Source of the DNA: Actinobacteria bacterium OV320
GTDB taxonomy: Bacteria > Actinomycetota > Actinomycetes > Streptomycetales > Streptomycetaceae
NCBI GenBank assembly: GCA_001298545.1
Contig: LJCX01000026.1
Location: 186,001 to 250,000 of the forward strand
Direction of reading: 5' to 3'
Length of the DNA: 64,000 nucleotides
Shown here in pieces: positions 1-8,525 of this stretch; the first letter of the stretch is position 1, and each line of letters opens with the position of its first letter. The position numbers were made by a program, and so were the translations under genes. Below the pieces are notes generated by a model. The model had not been told where the DNA came from, ran no database searches, and saw only the letters and a list, made by a program, of their open reading frames with translations.

Positions 1-1095
1 CGCGCGGTGCGCGAGTTCGCGCGGCCGGCCATGTCGGCGCCGGTCACCCTCACCACGGGCGGCAAGCGGTTCACCATCGGGCAGAAGGTGCTGGGCGAGC
101 ATCTGACGATGCGGCCCGACAGCGCGGGCCGGCTGGTGCCGAAGCTGGACGACAAGGGACTGCGCGCGGCCCCCTCGGTGGCCCGCCCGCTGGCCGGTGT
201 CACCACCACCGCCACGAACGCCGGCGTGCGGCTGGACGGCGACCGGGTCGTGGTGGCCGACGACGCCCGGACCGGCGTCCGGATCACCGACAAGGCACTG
301 GGCAAGGCCGTGCTGCCGCTGCTCACCCGGTCCGGCGGAGCGGCCCGCACCGGGGCGGTGGCCGCACTGCGGACCCAGCCGCAGGTGACCCGGGACAGCG
401 CCGCACGGCTGGGGCTGACGGAGAAGATGTCCTCCTTCACCGTCCACTTCGAGCCGGCCGCGTACCGCACGAAGAACATCGGGCGGGCCGCACAGCTCAT
501 CAACGGCTCCCTCGTCATGCCGGGCAAGACCTGGAGTTTCAACCGGACCGTGGGGCAGCGCACCGAGGCCAACGGCTTCGGCGAGGGCATCATGATCCTC
601 GACGGCGAGTTCACCAAGGCGCCCGGCGGTGGTGTCTCGACCATGGCCACGACCATGTTCAACGCGATGTTCTTCGCCGGGGTCAAGCCCGTGGAGTACG
701 GCGCCCACTCCTTCTACATCGAGCGCTATCCGCAGGGGCGCGAGGCGACGGTCGCCTGGGGCAGCCTCGATCTGAGGTTCGCCAACGACTCCGGCCACGC
801 GCTCTACATCCAGGCCGAGGCCACCGACACCTCGGTGACCGTCACCTTCCTCGGCACCAGGAAGTACGACGAGATCAAGTCGGTCACCGGGCCCCGCACC
901 CAGGTGCGGCAGCCGGAGCGGAAGGTGAGCACGGACGAGAAGTGCGTGCCGCAGACCCCGCTCGAGGGCTTCGACGTCACCGTCGACCGGGTCTTCTACA
1001 ACGACGGCAGGGAAGTGCGGCGGGAGCCGTTCCGCACCCACTACACCCCGCGGGACGAGATCACCTGCGAATCCCCCGCCGAGGACCCGCGGTAG
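1..1095 (+). CDS. VanW-family cell-wall protein (5' end outside window)
   Basis: The open frame runs in from the window edge, so the N-terminus is missing; a GTG at 7 is only the first in-window candidate. The visible 362 residues hold a central VanW domain: a TWSFNRTVGQRT segment, a GGGVSTMATTMFNAMF segment and a HSFYIERYPQGREATV segment are the usual family signatures. The part before it resembles the peptidoglycan-binding (YoaR-like) repeats often placed ahead of VanW. Family members are extracellular or membrane-tethered and linked to the cell wall, but their biochemical role is not established. It is convergent with the next gene, with only about 20 bp between the two stop codons. Confidence 0.85.
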   Translation, partial: RAVREFARPAMSAPVTLTTGGKRFTIGQKVLGEHLTMRPDSAGRLVPKLDDKGLRAAPSVARPLAGVTTTATNAGVRLDGDRVVVADDARTGVRITDKALGKAVLPLLTRSGGAARTGAVAALRTQPQVTRDSAARLGLTEKMSSFTVHFEPAAYRTKNIGRAAQLINGSLVMPGKTWSFNRTVGQRTEANGFGEGIMILDGEFTKAPGGGVSTMATTMFNAMFFAGVKPVEYGAHSFYIERYPQGREATVAWGSLDLRFANDSGHALYIQAEATDTSVTVTFLGTRKYDEIKSVTGPRTQVRQPERKVSTDEKCVPQTPLEGFDVTVDRVFYNDGREVRREPFRTHYTPRDEITCESPAEDPR

Positions 1096-1116
1096 TTCCT
1101 GCGGCCGGGCGTGCGT

Positions 1117-1776
1117 TCAGCGGGCGGCGCCGGAGTTCCTCGTCCGGCTCGGCGGCAGCTGCGCGGCGTCCGGCCGCCGGCGTACCCAGTCGAACAGCAG
1201 CACCGACCACAGCGCCGCGAACGCGCACCAGGTCGAGACGAACTCCAGCCGCCACAGCGTGAAGCAGGCCGCCGCGCCCACGCCGACCACCACCCCCAGG
1301 ACCAGCAGCCGCCGGTCGCCGGAGAGCAGCAGGGAGCCGACGGTGGCCAGGAGATAGCCCGCGACGAGCACGGCCGGGTGGGAGAGGTGGACCGAGTACC
1401 CGACCGTGTGGCCGCGGATCTCGGCCGTCACCGGGCCGGTGGCGACAGCGGCCGCGAGCCCCGAGGCGGTCGCGACGCCGAGCGCGAGGAGGAAGTTCAG
1501 CCTGCGCCGGGCGGCCGGCGGGGCGGCACACCGCACGGCCGCCGGCACCCACACCGCCAGCAGCGGCAGCGCGATCACGGCCCAGACGACGGTGGCGGCC
1601 CCGCTGCCCCCGCCCGAGTCCCAGACCACCGCCTCCACGATCTGATGAGCCCCGAGCAGGAGCGGCAGCGCGGCAAGGGGAAGATCCCGGCGGTCGCGGA
1701 CCCGCGTCACGCAGGCCGCCCCGACGGCCGCCACACCGGCGCCCGCCATCAGATCGGCCGTCGCACTCCAACACAT
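1117..1776 (-). CDS. Small multi-pass membrane protein (DUF6629-like)
   Basis: A 219-residue protein beginning MCWSATADLMAGAGVAAVG, with about six hydrophobic segments separated by short basic loops and a charged C-terminal tail (WVRRRPDAAQ). The open frame extends about 100 codons upstream, but that part is compositionally unlike a protein and lies over the promoter region of the divergent STAS gene, so I start at the ATG at 1776. The opening and the short polytopic layout resemble actinobacterial DUF6629 proteins of unknown function. It is divergent from the STAS/anti-sigma pair. No ligand or catalytic motif is visible. Confidence 0.7.
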   Translation of the reverse strand: MCWSATADLMAGAGVAAVGAACVTRVRDRRDLPLAALPLLLGAHQIVEAVVWDSGGGSGAATVVWAVIALPLLAVWVPAAVRCAAPPAARRRLNFLLALGVATASGLAAAVATGPVTAEIRGHTVGYSVHLSHPAVLVAGYLLATVGSLLLSGDRRLLVLGVVVGVGAAACFTLWRLEFVSTWCAFAALWSVLLFDWVRRRPDAAQLPPSRTRNSGAAR

Positions 1777-1960
1777 CACGTCACCATGGGTTCGGCCGTC
1801 GTCCGCATCCGCCTCCTCGTGCGGTGCGGGCCAGGTTACGTCTCGCGCCGGGAATTTCCCGGCCGCCGGGCCGAGGCCGCTGTTCGAGCAGCGCACCGAC
1901 GGTGCAGGGGGCCGCGTTACGCTGGTGCCGGTGAGCGGCAGACAGCGAAGGAGACCGCGG

Positions 1961-2317
1961 GTGGTGGACGTCTCGCAGGGAGACGACGGGCTCGGGCCGG
2001 GGCGCGGCGCGGCCGTGCTGGAGGTGGGACCGTTGACAGGGCGGCCCGGTATTCGGGCCCGGGGCGAGATCAGCGAGATCACTCGCTCGCCCTGGGAAGA
2101 GGCGTTGGCGGGCCTGGCCCGGCAGCACGCCGACGTGTCCTATGTGGAGCTGTCGGAAGTGGCGTTCGTCGACGTGGCGGGGGTGGCGGCGCTCGCCGTC
2201 ACGGCACTGGGCCTGTCCGGAGGCCGGGTGGTGGTCGAGCATCCGCCACCGCAGGTGCCGCGCGTACTGAGCCTGTTCTGGCCGGGCCTCGGCAGGATCG
2301 AGGTGGCGCCGCGATGA
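1961..2317 (+). CDS. STAS-domain anti-sigma-factor-antagonist-like protein
   Basis: About 118 residues with a STAS fold pattern: ELSEVAFVDVAGVAALAVTA matches the conserved strand/helix region that carries the phosphorylatable Ser/Thr in SpoIIAA/RsbV antagonists, but here the usual D-S/T-S/A-G position reads D-V-A-G, so the phospho-acceptor seems absent. The GTG at 1961 is chosen because GAAGGAG lies 7 nt upstream; earlier in-frame GTGs lack a site. Its stop overlaps the next start (ATGA at 2314), so it is translationally coupled to the RsbA-like protein. Likely role is a docking or antagonist partner of that protein, in stress sigma-factor control (inference). Confidence 0.75.
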   Translation: MVDVSQGDDGLGPGRGAAVLEVGPLTGRPGIRARGEISEITRSPWEEALAGLARQHADVSYVELSEVAFVDVAGVAALAVTALGLSGGRVVVEHPPPQVPRVLSLFWPGLGRIEVAPR

Positions 2318-3243
2318 ACACGGTGGCGACCCACGAGGCGTTCGAACACCCCGCGCTGTTCTACCGCACCGAACAGGAGTACGTGGACCGGACGGTGTCC
2401 TTCGTGCAGGAGGGCCTGGACCTCGGCGAACCCGTGGCGGTGGCGGTGCCGGGACCCAACCTGGAGCTGATCAGGGCCGGACTGGGCGCGGACGCCCGGG
2501 CCGTTCGTCTGCTGGACATGACGGTGGCGGGCCGCAACCCGGGCCGGATCATTCCCGGAGTGCTACGCGCGTTCGCCGACTCCCATCAGCGGGGGCGGGT
2601 CCGCATCATCGGCGAGCCGATCTGGGCGGGCCGCAGCGCGGTCGAGTACCCGGCCTGCGCGCAGCACGAGGCACTGATCAACGCGGCCTTCGAGGGCCGT
2701 CCGGTGACCATCCTCTGCCCCTACGACGAGGCACGCCTGGACGAGGAGGTCCTGGCCGACGCGAGGATCACCCACCCGACGGTCATGACCCGCGACAAGG
2801 AGAGCGTCAGCGAGGACTACGACTGGCGTTCCGTCGTGGCTCGTTACAACGAGGAGCTGGTGCCCGCGCCGGACGCCGCCGTGTTCTCGTTCGGCGCCGA
2901 CGAGCTGTACGCGGCCCGCGCCTTCGCGGTCGAGGAGGCCCGACGGCTGGGCCTGGCCGGGCAGCGGCTGGCCGACACCGAGCTGGCGGTGGCGGAACTG
3001 ACCACCAACAGCGTGGTGCACGGCGCCGGACGCGGAACGCTCGCCCTCTGGGCCCGGGCGGGACAGGTCGTGTGCGAGGTCAGGGACGCGGGCCGGCTGT
3101 CCGATCCGCTCGCCGGCCGCAGACCGCCCGCGCGCGGTCAGATCGGCGGCCGCGGGCTGATGCTGGTCCACTACGTGGCGGATCTGGTCCGTCTGCACAC
3201 CTCCGACGAGGGCACGACCGTCCGCTTCTACGTCGGCAGCTGA
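2314..3243 (+). CDS. RsbA-like anti-sigma factor (MEDS domain + HATPase_c)
   Basis: A 309-residue protein in two parts. Residues about 1-170 resemble the MEDS (methanogen/methylotroph, DcmR sensory) domain: early HPALFYRTEQEYV, then VAVPG and CPYDEARL. Residues about 185-305 are a GHKL ATPase of the SpoIIAB/RsbW type, with N-box ELAVAELTTNSVVHG, a G1-like VRDAGRL and the glycine-rich GQIGGRGLMLVH. This architecture is that of RsbA-family anti-sigma/kinase regulators abundant in Streptomyces. It overlaps the STAS gene by four bases, which supports a partner-switching pair. A hairpin follows at 3315. Confidence 0.85.
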   Translation: MNTVATHEAFEHPALFYRTEQEYVDRTVSFVQEGLDLGEPVAVAVPGPNLELIRAGLGADARAVRLLDMTVAGRNPGRIIPGVLRAFADSHQRGRVRIIGEPIWAGRSAVEYPACAQHEALINAAFEGRPVTILCPYDEARLDEEVLADARITHPTVMTRDKESVSEDYDWRSVVARYNEELVPAPDAAVFSFGADELYAARAFAVEEARRLGLAGQRLADTELAVAELTTNSVVHGAGRGTLALWARAGQVVCEVRDAGRLSDPLAGRRPPARGQIGGRGLMLVHYVADLVRLHTSDEGTTVRFYVGS

Positions 3244-3314
3244 GAGCCCGTCCGGGACCCGGGCCGGGAGTCCGTCCGAGAACCCGGCCGAGACGCCGGC
3301 CGATCGGAACCGTT

Positions 3315-3340
3315 CCCCGTACACCCGAAGGTGTGCGGGG
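3315..3340 (+). terminator. Hairpin after the anti-sigma gene
   Basis: An 11-bp stem (CCCCGTACACC against GGTGTGCGGGG, one G-U pair) closes on a CGAA tetraloop, about 70 bp after the RsbA-like stop codon. No U-tract follows, as is usual for Streptomyces terminators. It separates the STAS/anti-sigma pair from the polyketide hydroxylase. Confidence 0.6.
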
Positions 3341-3487
3341 TCCGACGGTTCACGAGGCGCCGGACGGCCCGTCCGGCGCCGCGACGCAGGCGGGTGAAGC
3401 CTGAGGCGCCGTCACCTCCACGGGGCATGCATGAGGATCTCCGCCGTATCCGGCCGGGTCGGCGGAATCGACGCGCTGGAGGCGAGA

Positions 3488-5149
3488 GTGACGAAAGAAC
3501 GAGCCGAAGAGACCGGACCCCACACCATCAGGGTGCCGGTCCTCATCGTCGGCGGCTCCCTGGTCGGCCTGGCGACCTCGTTGTTCCTGGGACGGCTGGG
3601 AGTACCGCACGTGCTGGTGGAGCGCCACGCGGGCACCTCCATCCATCCCCGCGGCCGCGGCAACAACGTCCGCACGATGGAGCTGTTCCGGGTGGCGGGT
3701 GTCGAGCAGGCGATCCAGGAGGCCGCCGCCACCCTGGCCGACAACCACGGCATCCTGCAGGCGCCCACCCTGGTCGGCGACGCGGGCGAGTGGCTGTTCC
3801 GGGACATCGACCCGGGCGGCGGTCTGGCCCGCTTCAGCCCCAGCGCCTGGTGCCTGTGCAGTCAGAACGACCTGGAGCCGGTCCTGCTCGAGCACGCCGA
3901 ACGGCACGGCGGCGACCTGCGCTTCCACACCGAGATGATGTCCTTCGACAGCGACGCCACCGGCGTCACCGCCGTGGTCAAGAGCCGTAGCACGGGTGAG
4001 CACACCACCATCCGCGCGGACTACCTCGTCGCCGCCGACGGCCCCCGCAGCCCTGTCCGGGAGCAGCTCGGCATCGGTCAGAGCGGGCCCGGCGACCTGT
4101 TCCACAACGTCAGCCTCACCTTCCGCTCCCGCCGCCTCGCCGACGTCGTGGGCGACCGCCACTTCATCGTCTGCTACCTGACCAACCCGGAGGCCGACGG
4201 CGCCCTGCTGCCGGTGGACAACCGCGAGAACTGGGTCTTCCACGCCCCCTGGCACCCCGAACACGGCGAAACCCTCGAGGAGTTCACCGACGAGCGCTGT
4301 GTCGAGCACATCCGCCGGGCGGTCGGGGTCGCCGACCTCGACGTGGAGATCACCGGCAAGGCGCCCTGGCACGCCGCCCAGCGGGTCGCCCGCAGCTACC
4401 GGTCGGGACGGGTGTTCCTGGCCGGCGACTCGGCCCACGAGATGTCCCCCACCGGGGCCTTCGGCTCCAACACCGGTATCCAGGACGCGCACAACCTCGC
4501 CTGGAAGCTGGCCGCGGTCGTCGACGGCTGGGCGGGGGAGGCGCTGCTGGACACCTACGACGCCGAGCGCCGGCCCGTGGCCGAGGCCACCAGCGCCCGG
4601 GCCGCCGTCCGGTCGGCCGAGCACAGCCACCCCGGGTTCGCCGCGCCGCCCGCGGCCGGCGGCGGCGGTCCCCAGCGAGGCATCCTCAACGTGGCCCTCG
4701 GCTACCGCTACCCGCAGGGCGCCGTCGTCGGCGCCGACCCCGCGGTCCCGGTCGTGCCGGAGCGCCTCGACCTGACCGGCGGACCCGGCAGCAGGGCACC
4801 TCACCTGTGGGTCCGCCGCGGGAACGAACGGATCTCGACCCTCGACCTCTACGAGCGGACCCTGGTCCTGCTCAGCGACGCCGCTGAGCCGAGCGGGTGG
4901 CACGAGGCCGCCACCCGCCTCGCCGAGGAGCTGGTCCTCCCGCTCAGGTCGTACCGGGTGGGCACGGGAGCCGACGCGGACCTGGTGCCGGAGGGCGACG
5001 CCGACTGGGCGGAGCGCCACGGCACGGCACGCGGGGGCGCCGTACTCGTGCGGCCCGACGGGTTCGTCGTATGGCGCGCGCCGGGTCCGGACGCGGACGC
5101 GGAGGCGACGCTGCGCCAGGTCCTGAAGACCGGGCTGGGGCTCGTCTGA
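3488..5149 (+). CDS. FAD-dependent polyketide hydroxylase (WhiE-ORFVIII type)
   Basis: A class A flavin monooxygenase of 553 residues. The Rossmann motif VLIVGGSLVGLA is at about 19-30, the DG motif VAADGPRSPVRE at about 181-192 and the GD motif FLAGDSAHEMSPTGAFG at about 310-326; the C-terminal ~140 residues form the thioredoxin-like domain typical of PheA/TetX-RdmE-type aromatic hydroxylases. The GTG at 3488 is preferred because GGAGG precedes it by 5 nt; an ATG at 3431 would add 19 residues. By family and neighbourhood it should hydroxylate the aromatic spore-pigment polyketide. In S. coelicolor the homologous gene is divergent from whiE-ORFI; here it is co-directional and separated from it by two unrelated genes. 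Confidence 0.85.
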   Translation: MTKERAEETGPHTIRVPVLIVGGSLVGLATSLFLGRLGVPHVLVERHAGTSIHPRGRGNNVRTMELFRVAGVEQAIQEAAATLADNHGILQAPTLVGDAGEWLFRDIDPGGGLARFSPSAWCLCSQNDLEPVLLEHAERHGGDLRFHTEMMSFDSDATGVTAVVKSRSTGEHTTIRADYLVAADGPRSPVREQLGIGQSGPGDLFHNVSLTFRSRRLADVVGDRHFIVCYLTNPEADGALLPVDNRENWVFHAPWHPEHGETLEEFTDERCVEHIRRAVGVADLDVEITGKAPWHAAQRVARSYRSGRVFLAGDSAHEMSPTGAFGSNTGIQDAHNLAWKLAAVVDGWAGEALLDTYDAERRPVAEATSARAAVRSAEHSHPGFAAPPAAGGGGPQRGILNVALGYRYPQGAVVGADPAVPVVPERLDLTGGPGSRAPHLWVRRGNERISTLDLYERTLVLLSDAAEPSGWHEAATRLAEELVLPLRSYRVGTGADADLVPEGDADWAERHGTARGGAVLVRPDGFVVWRAPGPDADAEATLRQVLKTGLGLV

Positions 5150-5157
5150 CCCCGCGG

Positions 5158-5283
5158 GCTTCACCCGTGTGAACGCCCCGAGTGGTGCCGCGGCGACGGG
5201 CGGCTGACGGTGGATCACATCCCGGTCGGGTCAACCGAGCTGACGACGTGTCGGCTGCCCGGTCGTGACGGAAGGACCATCAG
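5158..5283 (+). repeat. 5' flank of duplicated surface-protein module (copy 1)
   Basis: The 126 bp in front of the surface-protein gene match, in inverted orientation, the region 35653-35780 in front of the second copy. The match starts near the palindrome-like TTCAC-CCGT-GTGAA (5160-5173), includes GCTGACGGTGGATCAC, and becomes essentially identical from GTCGGCTGCCCGGTCGTGAC to the start codon, including the AAGGA ribosome-binding site. The promoter was therefore duplicated together with the gene. Confidence 0.8.
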
Positions 5284-5859
5284 ATGCGTTCAGCTCGCAT
5301 GATCCTGGCCACCGCGGCGGCTTCGGCCGCCCTCGCCATGGGCGCCCCCGGCGCCTACGCCGCCGGTGACACGGACCACGACGACTCTTCCTACAGCAAG
5401 GAGGACAGCTCCTCGTACAGCAAGGAGGAGGACTCCTCCTCCGGCAAGGAGGAGCAGGGCAAGGAGCACGACAAGGAGGAGCAGGGCAAGGAGCACGGCA
5501 AGGAGGAGCACGACTCCCCGCACGGCGGCATCCACACCGGCGGCGGCGCGCTCGCCTCGGTGAACGACGGCGGCGGCGTGGCCGTGGACCCCAAGTACGA
5601 CCCCGAGACGTACAAGGACAAGGACACCGAGAAGGGCGGCTCCACCGGCGAGCACGGCAAGGACTCCTGGAACGGCGGGAAGGAAGAGGAGTCCGGCGGC
5701 TGGAGCAAGGAGCACGACAAGCCCAGCGGCGGCATGCACACCGGCGGCGGCGGCCTCGCCACCCCCTCGGCGACCGCGGCCGGACTCGGCGTCCTCGCCG
5801 TCGCCGGCACCGGCCTCTACGCCCTGCGCCGCAGGAAGACGGCCGGAAGCGTGGCCTGA
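5284..5859 (+). CDS. Small secreted, C-terminally membrane-anchored surface protein (copy 1)
   Basis: A 191-residue protein with a signal peptide (residues 1-27, MRSARMILATAAASAA start, AYAA cleavage region), then a very hydrophilic Ser/Lys/Glu-rich segment with KEEQGKEH-type repeats. The motif GG(I/M)HTGGG(A/G)LA occurs twice, near 79-90 and 150-161. A C-terminal hydrophobic helix with the basic tail YALRRRKTAG looks like a cell-wall sorting signal, but no LPXTG is present; LATPSAT sits where the motif would be. The next gene is a class F sortase, so anchoring by it is plausible (inference). A near-identical paralogue lies inverted at 35041-35652. No known enzymatic function. Confidence 0.8.
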   Translation: MRSARMILATAAASAALAMGAPGAYAAGDTDHDDSSYSKEDSSSYSKEEDSSSGKEEQGKEHDKEEQGKEHGKEEHDSPHGGIHTGGGALASVNDGGGVAVDPKYDPETYKDKDTEKGGSTGEHGKDSWNGGKEEESGGWSKEHDKPSGGMHTGGGGLATPSATAAGLGVLAVAGTGLYALRRRKTAGSVA

Positions 5860-5887
5860 CCCATGCCGGACGCGATAGCGAAGCCGC

Positions 5888-5917
5888 GGCCGCCACCGGT
5901 ACCCCCGTGTGGCGGCC
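5888..5917 (+). terminator. Hairpin between surface protein and sortase
   Basis: Perfect 9-bp arms GGCCGCCAC / GTGGCGGCC with a 12-nt loop lie 29 bp after the stop codon. The same arms follow the second copy at 34984-35012, so the hairpin belongs to the duplicated module. It may be a partial terminator before the sortase gene. Confidence 0.65.
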
Positions 5918-5975
5918 CGGCTCGCTCCCCGTGCTCTGTCCGCCCCGCTGCCGTGCCCGAATGAGGTGGTCCCCG

Positions 5976-6719
5976 ATGGCAGTTCCCCCTTCCTCCCCTT
6001 CTCCCTCCGACCCCGCCAAACCCTCCGGCACCGAGCCGACGCCCACCGAAGAGGGAACGTCCCGCGCCGGCGTGATGATGGTCTGCGCCGCGGTCGCGGT
6101 GCTCCCGGCGCTGAACCTGTTCGGCGGCGGCAACGACACCTCGACCGGTACCGCCAGCCCGCCGCACGCCCCGCCCGCCGCCGGCTCGGTCCCCGCCGCC
6201 CGCGCGCCGGACGCGCCGGCCCCGACCGCCGGCGAAGCGGACACCGGGGACCCGGTGGGCAAGCATCTGCCGCGTTCCCGGCCCGTGCGGCTGTTCATCC
6301 CGAAGATCGGGGTCGACGCCCCCTTCGTCGACCTCGCCATCGGCGACGACGGCCGGCTGGAGCCGCCGCCCGCGAACGACGTCAACCTCGTCGGCTGGCA
6401 CTCCAAGGGAGCCTCACCCGGCGAGACGGGTACCGCGATCATCGCCGGGCACGTCGACACCAAGACCTCCCCGGCCGTCTTCGCGGGGCTCAGCGAGCTG
6501 GCGAAGGGCGACGGCTTCCAGGTCCTGCGGGCCGACGGCGCCAAGGCGTCCTTCCGGGTCGACAGCGTGGAGACCTTCGACAAGGCCGACTTCCCCAGCG
6601 AACGGGTGTACAGCGACACCTCCGAGGCGCAGGTGCGGCTCATCACCTGCGCGGGGGCCTACGACCGGCGGGTCAAGGACTACACCGACAACCTGGTCGT
6701 CTTCGCTCATCTCGTCTGA
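5976..6719 (+). CDS. Class F sortase
   Basis: A 247-residue protein with an N-terminal cytoplasmic segment, one membrane helix at about 31-49, a Pro/Ala-rich spacer and a sortase domain from about 100 on. The catalytic triad can be read as H159 (AIIAGHVDT), C225 (LITCAG) and R231 or R232 (YDRRVKDYTDN). Size, the spacing of these residues and the absence of LPXTG-type neighbours fit actinobacterial class F. The ATG at 5976 is chosen because GAGGTGG lies 7 nt upstream; an in-frame ATG at 5961 lacks a site. The substrate is unproven; the adjacent surface protein is the obvious candidate. It interrupts the whiE gene order. Confidence 0.85.
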   Translation: MAVPPSSPSPSDPAKPSGTEPTPTEEGTSRAGVMMVCAAVAVLPALNLFGGGNDTSTGTASPPHAPPAAGSVPAARAPDAPAPTAGEADTGDPVGKHLPRSRPVRLFIPKIGVDAPFVDLAIGDDGRLEPPPANDVNLVGWHSKGASPGETGTAIIAGHVDTKTSPAVFAGLSELAKGDGFQVLRADGAKASFRVDSVETFDKADFPSERVYSDTSEAQVRLITCAGAYDRRVKDYTDNLVVFAHLV

Positions 6720-6856
6720 CGGCCGGCCGCCCAGTCACCCACGTAGTTCATCCGAGTCGCGCGCTTGCGGGGACGGGCACAGGATCGAGGAACGCTGACG
6801 TCGCATCACCGCGGCCGACGTTCACTCTTCCCCTCCGCGAAGGAGATGTGCGCAGG

Positions 6857-8011
6857 ATGACCACCACCTCCGAACGTGTTGCAGGTTCGCGGGCGCGACA
6901 GGCGTCACAACGTGTCTCCCAGTCCGTGTTCGACGGCTCCCGGCTCCGCGTCGTCCTTCTGGTCGACGTCTACGACGGCGCCCAGCAGCAGTTCCTCGAG
7001 GCGTACGAGCAGCTCTGCAACCAGGTCGCGTCCGTCCCCGGGCACGTCAGCGACCAGCTGTGCCAGTCCATCGAGAACCCCTCGCAGTGGCTCATCACCA
7101 GCGAGTGGGAGAGCGCCCCGCCGTTCCTCGCCTGGGTCAACAGCGAGGAGCACGTGGCGATGGTGGAGCCGCTGCACAGCTGCGTGCGCGACACCCGCTC
7201 GCTGCGCTTCCACGTCGTCCGCGAGACGGGTGGCCCGGCGGTGGCCGCCGACCAGGCGAAGCGCCGGCTGCAGACGGCGCCCAGGATCGGCGACGGCGTG
7301 ATCCGGCACGCGCTCACCTTCACCGTCAAGCCGGGCAGCGAGGAGATCGTCGCCAAGATCCTCGCCGACTACGCCTCCCCCGAGCCGCAGGTCGACGACA
7401 CCACCCGGCTCTGCCGCACCTCGCTGTTCATGCACGGCAACCGGGTGGTGCGGGCCATCGAGGTGCGGGGCGACCTGCTCTCCGCCCTGCGCCACGTCTC
7501 CCGGCAGCCCGAGGTGCGGGCCGTCGAGGAGGCCATCAACCCCCATCTGGAGCAGGACCGGGACCTCAACGACCCCGAGTCCGCCCGGGTCTTCTTCACC
7601 CGCGCCGCGCTGCCGGCCGTCCACCACGTGACGGCGGAGGAGCGGCAGAACCCGCAGGCCGAGCGGTACGCCCTGTACTACCCGGCCCGGCCGGGCCGCG
7701 GCATGAAGCTGGCCGAGCTGCTCGCCCGGCAGGACGAGGCGGCGGCGGACGACCCGCGCAGCCCGGTCCTGCGCAGCACGATCTTCCAGCGCGACGACGT
7801 CGTCGTACGGCTGATCGACGTGCGCGGCGGACTCGAGGCCGCCGACCCGGTACAGGCCCTGGGTCTGTCCGACCCCGGACAGGTGGCCGAACTGACGACG
7901 CTCCAGGACGACGCCGCCGGCGCGTCCAAGTCGAAGGACGGCCGTCTCGCGCGCTTCCTCGAACTGGCGCGCATGGATCTCGTCACCGACCGCCGGTCGC
8001 CCGACGCCTGA
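6857..8011 (+). CDS. WhiE-ORFI-like protein (SchA/CurD-like)
   Basis: A 384-residue protein matching the first gene of spore-pigment clusters (whiE-ORFI, curD, schA). The N-terminal part (about 28-130, VVLLVDVYDGAQQQFLEAYEQL through LRFHVVRE) looks like a dimeric alpha/beta-barrel monooxygenase domain, and a second related domain follows (HALTFTVKPGSEEIVAKIL, about 155 on). Its exact reaction is unknown; in pigment clusters it is needed for the mature pigment. The ATG at 6857 lies 11 nt after AGGAG; a GTG at 6848 is too close to that site. It heads the co-directional block ORFI-ORFVII. A strong hairpin separates it from the cupin gene. Confidence 0.85.
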   Translation: MTTTSERVAGSRARQASQRVSQSVFDGSRLRVVLLVDVYDGAQQQFLEAYEQLCNQVASVPGHVSDQLCQSIENPSQWLITSEWESAPPFLAWVNSEEHVAMVEPLHSCVRDTRSLRFHVVRETGGPAVAADQAKRRLQTAPRIGDGVIRHALTFTVKPGSEEIVAKILADYASPEPQVDDTTRLCRTSLFMHGNRVVRAIEVRGDLLSALRHVSRQPEVRAVEEAINPHLEQDRDLNDPESARVFFTRAALPAVHHVTAEERQNPQAERYALYYPARPGRGMKLAELLARQDEAAADDPRSPVLRSTIFQRDDVVVRLIDVRGGLEAADPVQALGLSDPGQVAELTTLQDDAAGASKSKDGRLARFLELARMDLVTDRRSPDA

Positions 8012-8024
8012 TCCGCCATCACTT

Positions 8025-8050
8025 GGCAGGGGCGGTGCCCCGCCCCTGCC
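8025..8050 (+). promoter_or_regulatory. Intra-operon hairpin between whiE-ORFI and ORFII
   Basis: Perfect 10-bp arms GGCAGGGGCG / CGCCCCTGCC with a 6-nt loop occupy almost the whole gap between the two pigment genes. It could be a partial terminator, an RNA-processing site or an mRNA stabiliser that sets the ratio of ORFI to the polyketide synthase genes. Confidence 0.6.
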
Positions 8051-8081
8051 ACGACGGTGCACCACATCATCGGAGGAAGTC

Positions 8082-8525
8082 GTGATCACTTCTCGTCACA
8101 GAATCATGGATCTCAGCGAGGTCGAGCCCAACACCCGGCGAGGCGGCGACCTGCGCGCCATGCTCACCCCGGCCACGGTGGGAGCCACCAGCGGTTTCAT
8201 GGGCCTGGCCCTCATCCAGCCCGGCGACCGCATCGGTGAGCACTACCACCCGTACTCCGAGGAGTTCGTGTACGTGGTGTGCGGACAGCTGGAAGTGGAC
8301 CTGGACGGTGAGCCGCACCCGCTCCAGCCCGAGCAGGGGCTCCTGATCCCCCTCAACGTGCGCCACCGCTTCCGCAACGTCGGCAAGGTGGAGGCCCGTA
8401 TGGTCTTCCACCTCGGCCCGCTGGCCCCGAGCCCGCCGCTCGGCCACGTCGACACCGAGGGAACCGAAGCCGAGCCCGCCGTGGTCGGGGCGGAGTCGGC
8501 CGAGCGACGTCAGGTGCGCTCATGA
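8082..8525 (+). CDS. Cupin-fold polyketide protein (WhiE-ORFII type)
   Basis: A 147-residue single-domain cupin. The metal-binding motif 1 is visible: H54, H56 and E60/E61 in IGEHYHPYSEEFVYVVCG, with motif 2 around H95 (IPLNVRHRF). GTG start at 8082 follows GGAGG by 5 nt. Homologues occupy the second position of whiE-type clusters, where they are thought to assist pigment maturation or cyclisation; the exact reaction is unknown. The stop overlaps the KS-alpha start (ATGA at 8522), so the two are translationally coupled. Confidence 0.88.
   Translation: MITSRHRIMDLSEVEPNTRRGGDLRAMLTPATVGATSGFMGLALIQPGDRIGEHYHPYSEEFVYVVCGQLEVDLDGEPHPLQPEQGLLIPLNVRHRFRNVGKVEARMVFHLGPLAPSPPLGHVDTEGTEAEPAVVGAESAERRQVRS

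Noticed and set aside
1925..1960. Earlier GTG starts for the STAS gene
   Set aside because: No ribosome-binding site precedes them, whereas GAAGGAG is well placed for GTG 1961.
5395..5520. Repeats in the surface-protein gene as a CRISPR-like array
   Set aside because: They are in-frame codon repeats for KEEQGKEH-type units without unique spacers or cas genes.
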